DNA from: a virus
IMG/VR virus record: IMGVR_UViG_3300034375_004361
Location: 1-60,853 of that record
DNA: 60,853 nucleotides
Reading direction: 5' to 3' (one strand)
Shown here: one piece after another, positions 33,766 through 44,800 of the stretch
How the letters are laid out: every line of letters starts with the position of its first letter
How positions within the stretch are numbered: the first letter of the stretch is position 1
Made by a program: the position numbers and the translations under genes
The notes under the pieces: model-generated
Database searches by the model: none
What the model saw: the letters and a program-made list of their open reading frames with translations, nothing else
What the model was told of the DNA's origin: nothing

Positions 33766-35787
33766 ATGGCTAAGAAGTACGCATCGGATTACGCACGGGA
33801 TATTGGAGCTCAGATTCAGGGTAATGTTTCTCAGGTCATTGCACTGAAGCAAAAGGCCAGAGCAGAGGAAGCTGAGGCAAAGAGGTATGCAGAACAGCAG
33901 GCTAGGCTTGACCGTCAGGAAGCTGCGGCGTTGAGAAAGGAAGCGCGTCAAATTGAAATCGACAAGCTCAATCGCGAGAACCTTGAGTTTGAAAGACAGT
34001 TCAAGATTTCTGCAGAGGAGCGTGCTGTTAAAGCTGATGAGAGAGCTGACCGAGCAGCAGACAGAGCTGACGAACAGTTTGAGTTTCAGAAAGATGAAGC
34101 CGAAGACAGAAAGACTCAGAAGTATCTGCAGCGCCGTGGCGTAGACAAAATCGCTACCTCTGTATTAGACCCAAGCATTATTGATGCAAGAGATTCTCAA
34201 GCCATGGATTTGGCTTGGAAAGAATATGAAGCTGCTGGGGCTAATCTCGAAGCCAACGTTGGTGACCCTGCTGCAGAAGCAAGATGGGCTCAGGCTCAAA
34301 GACAATGGACGCAGGTTTCTGGAGTCTCAGAAGGTAGGAGCAAAAGAAACCAAGAGACGTTTCAAGGTGTTCAGACTGGTGGGTTCGACAACCTGTCTAC
34401 AGATATTACCACAGAGCAAGAGCGTTGGGCTAACTACAACCTGACCCCTAAGCTTGATGAGAATGGTGAGGTCGTTCGTGATGCGAATGGCGAGCCTGTT
34501 ATGGTAGAACCAAGCTTCTTTATGCAGGAAGGCGTTCTCATGGTTGGAGAAGAAGGTAGCGCTAATGCTGTCCCTTGGACCGATAGCAGATACGCAGACG
34601 CTTCAGATGTATACACACCATTGTTGGTAGCAAAGGAGACCGCGTTCAACTCGACAGACTACGCAAACACCGTTGCTGAAGAAACCTTTGACCCTAGCAA
34701 GATGCGAGCCTTTACGGTTCTTGATGAAGAGACAAAGCTTGGCACGGGTGAACTAGATATCGAAGCTTTTGATGGGGCTATGACTGACCGAGCGCGGACA
34801 GATTTTAATCAGAACGTTCACCTACGCAATCAGATTGCTCTTGAGCAGTACAATGAGGACACCCCAGGAAAGGATTACCTCGATTCAGATGACCAGAGGA
34901 AAGCTCTTGAGAAGTACAACCCAGAAGCTGCCAACGTTAAGTTTGGAAATGACCAGACCCCTGCAATCTACGGGGAGTACAAGAATGGTGAGTGGGAGTT
35001 TGCTGTGACCGATGCCGACATTGAAGATAGTAACCTCACTAGGGAAGAAAAGGACGCTGTTAAAGAGTACAGAAAGGCCTACAAGAACTACGCTGACAAG
35101 GAGTCAGCCAATGTGCAGTCTAAGATTATCCCTATTGACGAGAGACCTCAGATTGAATCAGAACGTCAAAGAAGAGAAGAGCTTGAACAAAGAAGGAGGG
35201 ATGCTCAGAATGCAGCTACTACAAGCACGTCTAGCGGACCCACCGCGCCAACCTTTACGGCACTTACAACAACACCATCCACTACCGCACCAGACGGTAG
35301 CACCGTTGCTGGTGTTCCTACATTCAACTTCCCAGGAAACGAGACCGTAACTATTCCAGGAACAGAATTTGGATTCAGCAAGGTTGCTGTTCAGGGTGTA
35401 GAGCTCGACCCCGCTACAGGAGAAGTCGCAGCATACACCCTCACTGTCCCTAACGACATTATGACGGCAGCGATGAACCAAGCTGGTGCCGACCCTGATG
35501 CCCGAGCTCAAGTTCAAAACTTGTTCGATGACGCTGTTTCAACGAAGATTACTCCTGACAACCCGTTGTTTGCCAGCATTAGCAACGACATGCGTAACAC
35601 GACGTCGGGCTCTAGCCGCCGCCCTGGACCTCAGGCAAGAATTGAGCAGGCTCAAAACGAGATTTCTATCTTCAACTACTTTGCAGAACAGGGCATGCTT
35701 GGTATGTACGGTGTCGACAGTATTGATGAGTTGACACCTGAGACAATGAGACAGATGGCAGAGGACTACGAAGCCGCTGGTCAGTAA
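33766..35787 (+). CDS. Internal virion (ejection) protein candidate (673 aa)
   Basis: Residues ~20-130 are a long charged coiled coil (EERAVKADERADRAADRADE), followed by mixed alpha/beta regions. Residues ~445-500 hold an Arg/Glu-rich segment and a Ser/Thr/Pro-rich linker (TTSTSSGPTAPTFTALTTTP), then a compact beta domain (VTIPGTEFGFSKVAVQGVEL). No enzyme motif seen. Position before the giant protein suggests a second cargo protein carried in the head. Confidence 0.65.
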   Translation: MAKKYASDYARDIGAQIQGNVSQVIALKQKARAEEAEAKRYAEQQARLDRQEAAALRKEARQIEIDKLNRENLEFERQFKISAEERAVKADERADRAADRADEQFEFQKDEAEDRKTQKYLQRRGVDKIATSVLDPSIIDARDSQAMDLAWKEYEAAGANLEANVGDPAAEARWAQAQRQWTQVSGVSEGRSKRNQETFQGVQTGGFDNLSTDITTEQERWANYNLTPKLDENGEVVRDANGEPVMVEPSFFMQEGVLMVGEEGSANAVPWTDSRYADASDVYTPLLVAKETAFNSTDYANTVAEETFDPSKMRAFTVLDEETKLGTGELDIEAFDGAMTDRARTDFNQNVHLRNQIALEQYNEDTPGKDYLDSDDQRKALEKYNPEAANVKFGNDQTPAIYGEYKNGEWEFAVTDADIEDSNLTREEKDAVKEYRKAYKNYADKESANVQSKIIPIDERPQIESERQRREELEQRRRDAQNAATTSTSSGPTAPTFTALTTTPSTTAPDGSTVAGVPTFNFPGNETVTIPGTEFGFSKVAVQGVELDPATGEVAAYTLTVPNDIMTAAMNQAGADPDARAQVQNLFDDAVSTKITPDNPLFASISNDMRNTTSGSSRRPGPQARIEQAQNEISIFNYFAEQGMLGMYGVDSIDELTPETMRQMAEDYEAAGQ

Positions 35788-35803
35788 GGAACTTTTAAGT
35801 TGG

Positions 35804-35811
35804 TATATTTG
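35804..35811 (+). promoter_or_regulatory. TATATTTG -7 box, leaderless arrangement, before the giant gene
   Basis: TATATTTG, then TCTCT, then ATG 35817 (five-base spacing). Transcription would start at or inside the start codon. Confidence 0.55.
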
Positions 35812-35816
35812 TCTCT

Positions 35817-38800
35817 ATGGAGACAAAGGAACAATTCCTTGCACGTTACCAAGCGGCTGTAGATGCTGGCGCATCAGAGGCTGAACTGCAAGCAATGCGT
35901 CGCGAGAGACTCGCGCAAGTCAGACGACAACAAGAAGAAGACGCTCGCCTTCAGCAAGAAGAAGCTGAGCGAAAAAAAAAAGAGCAAGAAGAGGCCGAGC
36001 GTTTACGTTTGGAGCAAGCTTCGGAGGTGGATTTTGGGGAGTCTACCTTGGCGTCTCCAGCTCAAGCGCCAGAACCACGGAGTGGAGATTCGGATTCTCC
36101 TCCCGTAGTATTTAACCCCCACCAGAACTACGAGTTTCAGGGCAGGCAAATTCCAGGCGCCGATGCCCAGATGGTGTACGATTACGGACAGGCCTATGAG
36201 TCAAACCGTAACAAGTGGATTGAGGAGAACTTTGACATCTTCCAATACTATGATTCCAAAGGCTTAGATACATCTAGGCTGGAGCAAATGTCTCAAGACG
36301 AGCTAGAGCAAGAAAGGCTCTCGATGATTGAGGCTCTTGAGTACGGTGTCCAAAACAACACCGAAGATGGCCTGTTGGAGTTTGCCCGAGGATTGCCTGA
36401 TGCACCGCAACCAGACACTTTCGACCAACTGTTTAATATCCCAGCCAGAGCAATCTATTCTGGAAGGGATAAAGGATTTTACGCTCCAAATTTTGAGCCC
36501 GAAGAGGGCTCCACTCTTGAAGAGCGAGAACAGCAATACAAGGATTTCGTTCTAGACCTTGAGAGAAAGTCTGCAAGCAACGAGATATTCTCTTATATCA
36601 ACGGACAGATTGAGCCTGATGCTTCATCGCAATTCCAGGAAACGTTAGGCTCTGACCTCACATTAGAACAAAGGCGTTCTATTGAGCAAAACCTTTACAG
36701 AAACTACGACATTGCCACTGACCTTACTGGTGAGGGATACGTCAACGAGTCTGGTCAAGGATGGCTTGGTGTAACAGACGTGTTTTCCCCTGGATTCAGG
36801 AAGAGTTCCTTGAGCATGTGGGACGGTGTTGCTACCGCAGTGGAGAATGCACTAGGAGGAAACGAGGAGGACCAAACAGCACGGAGAGAACGTATCGAAG
36901 AAATCCGTAAGGAGATGGCGGTGTCCAATAAATCTCTTGAGGAGAAGCTTTTAGAAGGAGATGTCGGAGGATTTTTCTCTGACAGTATTGGTATGCTCGG
37001 GGCTTCAGCCCCTTTGATGGGTGCTGCAATGCTTACTGGTGCGGTAAGTCGTGGTAATGTGCGGGCTGTTGGTAGTGTTACATCCCTCCTAGGTGGGGCA
37101 ACAGTTTACTCAGAAAACAAAGACACTGATTGGTTTAAGAACTTGAGCGATGCTCAAGCACTTGGGTTTGTGGTTAGCAGTGGTGTGGCCGAGGGACTGC
37201 CCGCAGCTGTGGGTTCTCAAATCTTTGCTGGAAAAACTATTGCTGGCGCAATTTTTAAGAACATTGTCACAGAGGGTGCCGAGCAATCATTCAAGCAGTG
37301 GACAAAGGGTCTCTTGATTGGTGCAGGCTTGGGCGCTGTTGAGGAAGGTATCACAGAGGGGGTTACCGCAGGCTGGCAGTATACCTCTAGAATCAATGCT
37401 CAACGCGCAGGGGGCGAAGCTGTCAAGTGGGATTACGACGAGTTCTGGAGGCAAACGCGGGAGGGTGCTCTCGCGGGTATGTCTATGGGTGCTACAATGG
37501 CAAGCTCTGGTGACGTTGCTAGAACTGTAGCAAGCAAGGGAATAGACCTTATCAAAACAACAGCGGTAATCAAGGAGTTGCAGCAGTCGTTTACTCAAGC
37601 GGAGAGCAAGCAAGAAAGAGCTGCAATCGGAAAGAGGATTGTTGAAGCTGTTAGTGCCTTCAGCAAGCTTAGCGAAAAGCGGGTTGCCTTGATGGAGGAG
37701 TTGGAGCAATCTAACCCCGAAGCCTACAAGCGTCTTGTTGAGATTCACAACAGGGTTGAGGTTCTTGCAGAGAAGTACACACGAGCTGACCGTACTGCAA
37801 GAGCAGGAATTACCAAGGAGGTTCGCAAGCTCCTCGACGAAAGGGGAACTATTGAAGGTGAAATGGACGCCATCTTTGAGACAGACGGCAAGGTTGAGTC
37901 TCAACTTCTAGCAAGGGCAGCTCGTAAGGCTGGTAAGCGCAGAAGTAATTATGGTGGTTTGTTTGAAGACGGTAGAGGAAAGGTCACCGTCAGCTCGGAA
38001 AACTTTGGTTCAGTATCTAAGATTCTTTCTAAGCTTACAGAATTTGATGTGAGCCCATTCACTACCGTAACACAGGACGGCAAAGAGCGTCAGGTAACTA
38101 CTGGTGCTCGTATTGTCAAGGGTGTTCAGAACGCCATGAACGTCGTCAAGGCGATGTCTTCTCTTGGAGACTTTCAGTTTGAAATCTACAAGGACTTTGA
38201 CACTATGGTCGAAGACCTCATGGAGATGGAAACGAAAGACCCAGAGACTGGTGAGGTAAGAAAGATGAACCGTGAGGAGGCTGCGAACATGGTTGCTCGT
38301 GGCTTGTACATTGGTCAAGGAAAAGCCAAGCTGTTTCTTCCTGGAATGCTTGAGAACACAGCTTACCACGAGGGGTATCACGACTTCGTCATCCAAAGCC
38401 TTGGTACTCAGGCTGCTGTTGGTCTCGCAAAGAAGCTTTTCCAAGCCCTGCCAGACAACCTGAAGCAACGCTACGGAAACTTCCTCAAGGATTACGGAGA
38501 TGGAACTGGAGACCTTACTGGAACCCTCCGCAATAAGAACGTAAACAAGGGTGTTAAGGTCGAGTCTGCCGATGAGTTCTTGATGGAGTTCTTGGCTGAC
38601 CTCAGTGCTGGTAATATCAGCGTTGACATCCAGAAGAGCGCCATCAGAAAGTTCATGGAGTTCTTGTCACCGCATCTCGGGAGGATTGGGGTGAGAGATA
38701 TCCCATCTGCTAAGATTGAAGACGTTGTATCTGCGGTCAACAGATTGACTTCAGATGTTAGAGAAGGTCGCCGCATCGACTCTATCGAACAGCTCAAAGC

Positions 38801-41800
38801 TGCTACCATCAGAGCCAACTATGCAGGGATTGCTATGAAGGCTGGCATCATTTCAGATGACGATGCAGAAGACGGGTTTGATGAAACCAAGAAGCAGGCC
38901 ATGGAGTCTGGTGGCAACAAGATTTTTGCTACTGTAGTATTTAAGGTAAGCTTGAGCGGCAAGGCTAACTGGCCCGTCAAGAAAGTGTTTGAGAACCAAG
39001 CACACCTCGACAACTTCGTGTCCTACATGGAGCGTAATCGCGGGTGGAAGTTTGATGAGCTGTATGTCCACGAAGGTGAGTACAACTCTGAAACCAGACA
39101 GGCCACAAGACAGAAGTCTGAGCCTATTAGAGAGACGAGAGACGCGACAAGCATTGACATCATTGATGCTTCAGATGCAAAGGGCATCAGCTTCTTCGCT
39201 CGCTCTATGGACAGAGCCATGAAGATGATGGCTGAGCGTGGCATTAACATTGGTTTGCAAGTCACCCAGCTTTCAGAAGAGGACGTACAGAAAATCGTAG
39301 ACGAGGGTGGTACAATCTTCATGACATCAGACTACGGTGCTGGAGGCTACATCACCAAGGAGGGATACGTTGGCGGCATCTTCAAGAACCCTGACTCTGT
39401 ATTCAAGAGAATCACCAAACCCATGTTCGCATGGATGGAAGCTTGGGCGGCAGAGAGAGACCTTGAGATTTTCTTTGATGCATTTGCTACAGAACTTGAG
39501 GACATCTACATCGGACTCGGATATAAGCCAGTAGGAAGAACCTCGTTCAACAGGGAGTACGCTCCAGATGGATGGGATGCAGAGAACTCACCTCTGCTTG
39601 ACGAGCCTGACGTGGTGTTCTTTACCAAGGGTGAGGGTAGCAAGGGCGAAGGCGTTAGATACGACGACTATATGGAGGCCTATGACGTGGTAAGCAATAG
39701 CGTCAAGAAGCCCAAGGCACAATCCTTGCCCAACCCTGAGCTAGAGCAGAACGCTCCCGTTCCATTCCAGCAAGCAGCGAACGTTAGCGAAGCTCAGATG
39801 GCTGAGCGCCGCAAGGAGATTAAGCTGCCAGAGTCTCAGAGACAGACACGTAATGCTGTTGTATTGGACGTGCTCAACAAGTACGAGCTTGGAGAAATCA
39901 CACAGGAGGATTACTTGCGTGCGGTCAGGGAAAACATGCCCATCAAACCATTTGAGACCGTACCAGAAATCCCAACAGTTCTCGACGTCGCTTCTTCGCT
40001 TACCTCAGACAAAGTCACTAAGGGAATCATTGGGGTAAACAAGGAGTTGCCCGACGGATACTACGTGGGCCTTCGTCTCGACATCCCTGCCTACGACACC
40101 TACGACACATGGGTAGTGTCTGTACACCAGGGTAAAAGAGCTGAAGAGAGAACACCATTCTTGGGTGGCAAGGCTATCGGATACGGTCAGACAGCGGTAA
40201 TTACAAACGCAACGTTTGACTCTACACCTATGGCTTCCCTCAACATTGCAAGGGGCAAGGGTAAGCAGACCATTGCTCGCATGTTCGGTGACTACAAGAA
40301 CGAGTCCCCTGAGTCCGTGTACCAGAGAGCTGTCGATATCATGAATGGGTCAGAATACAACTCTGACTACAAGCAGATTGGTAAGATGGAAGGCTGGATT
40401 CAGGTCGGGATGAACCCGTTCCGTCACAGCTGGTTCTACGACAAGCGAGATGGCAGACCTATCGCCGAATCTTCTGAGGTCATTCAAGTGGGTGCCCTCG
40501 TTCTCGCCAAAGATGCAGTCAAAATTTCTGAGTCCGATGAAAGATTCAATGCGAAAAGCCGCGTTAGTGGGCAGACGATTAAGTTCCAAAGGGTTGGCTC
40601 TCAAGGAGTTGACCCCGTTGCGCTCGTCAAGCCACAACAGCTCGGCATATTCAACCTTGAGTTCAGCGCCACTACAACTCAGATGGATGAGTGGCTTGCC
40701 AGTGGTACTGTAAGAACAGAAGACCTGTCCATGCTCGAAGGACGTGCAGTTCTATCTCACTCACCAGATAACATGATGGTTGGCACAGCAAGTGTCGACG
40801 GTCGGGTGATTGCAAAGAACGGTGGTGGTCTCTTCTACTCTGCAAACACGGGAGACGTGTGGGCGGTGGCTGGCGAATCCGCTGGCAAGAACATGGCGGG
40901 TGAGCTCAACAAGTTGCTCAAGGAGTCCCGAGACGGAAAGGCATACATGCTTCTCATCAGTGGGGGCAGGATGAAGCACAGGAGCTCCACCAACGGCGTT
41001 GTCACATTTGCAAACTTGGGACTTGAGCTAGTCAATCAAGGTGTCTTGACGAAGACTGAGTACAAGAATGCCTTGAAGAAAACCATCGCTCTTACTGAAG
41101 AAAGGTCTATTGCCGCTCAGATTAAGGCTAACGAAACGAAGGTCAAGAAAGGAGGTAAGGCTGACCCTCTCAAGAGGGGAACTGCTAAGCTCAGTAGTAT
41201 GGCTGGTAGCACAGAGGCTTTGATGCAGAGGTTCTTCGAGGAGTTTGCCTCAGCAAAGAAGTCAACCTTTGAGCAGAGGAGGGAGTTTGCGGAAACGTTT
41301 GGAACTGTTCTCGGTGAAGTTGTCAAGGCCAAGGCTAGTCAGGACAGCAAGACCAAGGCAGACATCATTGCCAAGTACGAAAAGATGTTTGATGCCAAGC
41401 CGAACATGCGTCAGTTCGGTTCGTTCCTGAAGAACTTCTTCTTCGATTACTTCCAAGAGAAGGTGCTGCAAGGCGTTGAGCCCAATCAGATTTACGGAGC
41501 CATTGAGATTACCTCTGAGGTAAAGCTTGAGAGAGACCCGAACCCTCTTGCTTCATATCCGCTCAAGTTGGTTAACGTTGACACCAACGCTCCAGCTCCG
41601 AAGACTATTGTGTTCAAGACAATGAATGACGCTATCTCCACACTGGAAAGTAGAGATAGAAACATTGAGCAAAACAACAGACTCGGTGTTGGTGACATGA
41701 AGCTTGACGCCAAGGGCAAGCTTTCCTACATCACCAAGCAAGCATTCCAGATGATGGGAGGCATGGGTCAGGCCACTTGGGGTCGGATGTTTGTCAAGGA

Positions 41801-44800
41801 AGCGATTCCTGTAGATGCGATTTCAAGAGAGGTAAAGTCTGTTTCAGAGAGTGTTTCTGTTATCCAAAGTGCTAAGGCTCAGGGCAATCTGATGAAGCTC
41901 ATCGCTGACATGGTTGACCCAGCGGCACCCACTCCAGGCGCGAGAGTGAATAAGCGAGGAAAGCTTATTATTACGCCCTCGAAATCGGAGCTATGGAACA
42001 GAAAAAAGTCGGAGGTAATCGAGCTGCTCACTGCGAGCGGCATGAGCAAAGAGAACGCAGAGGCCTTGTATGCTGCTGCAAAAGCTTACAAGGAAGGAAG
42101 GACAGCGGGAAGGAAGGCTGCAGAAAAAGCTGCTCGTAACACCCTCGGCAAGAGAAACCAAAAGCTTAGCACCGAATCAAAGAGACTCAAGGAAGAACTA
42201 GACAAGCTTAAATCCAAAGCGAAGACAGTTGACGAGTTCTTTGGGTTCGCAGTAAAGCTCATCAACGAGCGTATGAAAGAGTTGGGTACTGTGCCCTTCT
42301 CCAACAAGGACGTTCAAAGGTTGATGAAGATTGCTAGGCAGGCTCACAAAGCTTCTGCTGCAAGGATTAAGAAAGAGGGTGGGGCTGAGGTGATGGACAC
42401 CTTTGTCGAGAAGCTCATCGACATCTTTGACAAGAAGGATTCGCAGAAGGCCATGGCTAATTACTTGGCCTCGGTGTCTGCTGCAAGAAAGCTTCAGCAG
42501 TCTTTGCGTCGTGTGGTCAAGTCACGTAAGAAAGGGGAAGCCCTCAAGTCTACCGCATCCTACAGTTCTGTCATTGGGAAACTTGCTGGCATCAACCCAG
42601 CATTGATTTCTCCTGCAGATATGGGGGACTTCCTCAACACCTTGGCTGCAGCTACAAGCTCTGTGACCAAGGTCAAGACGAAGTTCGACACAGAGGAGCA
42701 GCGCGTTGTTGCCGAAGCTCCGCAGAGAATCTCTGTTGAAGCTCTTGAAGTATTGGCTAACAAGTTCAAGGCCCTTGAAGAGATTGGAAGGAACGCGGCT
42801 ATGGTTGCCAAAGCCAGGGCTGCTGCAGCAAAGAACAACACGAGCTTTGATGAGGAGTATGACAAACTGGTCAAAGCATTCGAGAGGGGCAGACTGAGTG
42901 CAACACGCAAGGCTATCCTTGACTTTATCGACAACAACCCTGCACTCAACCTCGACCCAGCCAACCCAGCTGACGTAGAGTTTGTTTTGGGTAAGCTCGC
43001 AGAAGACAAGGCAGACTTGTTGGAACAGCAAAAGGATGCAATCATCACTGACGTGATTATCCCCAGAATCTTTGGGAACTTGGACAAGCTTCTTGAAGAC
43101 CAGCACATTGCAGAGATATTGGGAATCTTCGCAGAGGATGGGTTTGACCCACAGGCTCTGCGTCAGCGACTCAACAAACTAGACAAGATTACCCTTGCCA
43201 GCCTTGAGTTCAAGCTCGATGACTACATCATGAATGACTCGGTCATGGGTCTCGGATACTTGGCGGCAAGAGTTCGCGGTAAGATTGAGATGGCTGACAA
43301 AATTGATTCTGAGTTGGTAGCGAAAGGTATCGGTGCAGTTGGACAACCATTCTTGGCATTGTTTGATACAGCAGACTCGTTCATCAGACTCATCTTCCCT
43401 CAGGGTAACAAGACCATCGCTGAGATTAGAAACTACATTGGTTTCGCTCAGATGGAGAGAGCCTTTGCTAAGGCGGACATGATTCACGCGATGACTGTAG
43501 AGGCCATCACCGATGAGATGACCCGCATCGAAGAGGAAGGGGGCAGCCTTCGGTCAGTCAAGGACAATGCAATCATGCAAGTGTTCTCTATGGCTAGACA
43601 GATGCCGATGCTTGAGGAGGGGGCTCCAGGTCAGAACGCGGCAGAGTGGTACCTGAACTTGCGCGACGCTATGAAGCGAAGCATCGAGCACTACTCTGAG
43701 CAGAAAGACCTGTACAGCAACGAGGAGATTCAGGAGATGCAGGAGGCTTTCGACTACCTCTTCTCTGAACCTAATCTTGAAGGTTTGATTGACAAGGTTA
43801 CTAGTGAGCGTGCTGACCTTGCAGAGTTTGTCGACTTCATGGTCAACATCCACGGCACACAGCAAGACACCTTCGCCAACTACGTTGAGAGATACCTCGG
43901 TAAAACACTCAAAGTAGAGTCAAACTACACACCCTTCCAGGTTAAGACCAAGGTCCGTAATGACGCTGTCGATGAACAGCTCGCTATGCGTCAAGCTATC
44001 ATGGATAGCATGCGTACCTCTTCATTGGCAAACGCCAAGAAAGTTGCAGGTTCCTCTTACGAGCGTAATCCAAAAAGCATCAGCGGTGGTAACAATATCA
44101 TCGGCTTGAACTTCTTGAAGATTAACGAGCGTACACTTAGAGAGAACACAATCCTTACCAACACCGTTGGCGATGTGATGGCGTTGCAGGGAGCCTTCGC
44201 AAGTGAGGCGATGACTAAGCTTATCAAGGATGACGGTACGAGAAAGCAGCTGCATAACAAGATGATGCAGTACATCACTCAGGATGCGGGGCAAGCACCT
44301 GTTGCTTTCCAGTCAACAATCAGCATCAAGGGAAGAAAGGTGTTTAACCCACTGACCTTGGTTAGGAACGCTGTCGTTGTGAAGGCGTTTGGTTCATTGA
44401 TTATTCAGACCATGAAGCAATCTACTGTTGCTATCAGTGTCATGTCTAACGCAGAAAGGCCAACCGAAACCATCCCGTACTTCATCCAAACGATTGGTGA
44501 ACTCTGGGCTCACGCATTGAGAAACGGATTGTTCAAGGATTCCAAGCTTGCTCTGGAAGCTAACGGTAGATACAAGCTCCTCCAGAACTCTCCCGTGTTC
44601 TCAAGAGACTACGAGGCAGGTAACATCGACCCATACACTGGCAGCATCCAGACAGAAACAAACTGGTTCCAAAGAACCCAGGATAAGTTGACGTCTGTTG
44701 CCCTGCAGAACCTGAAGTCTACAGATAAAGTGGTCGCCGTCTCATCATGGTTTGCCTTCTATGCAGACTACCTCTTGTCCGAGGGTATCGTTGATAGTAT

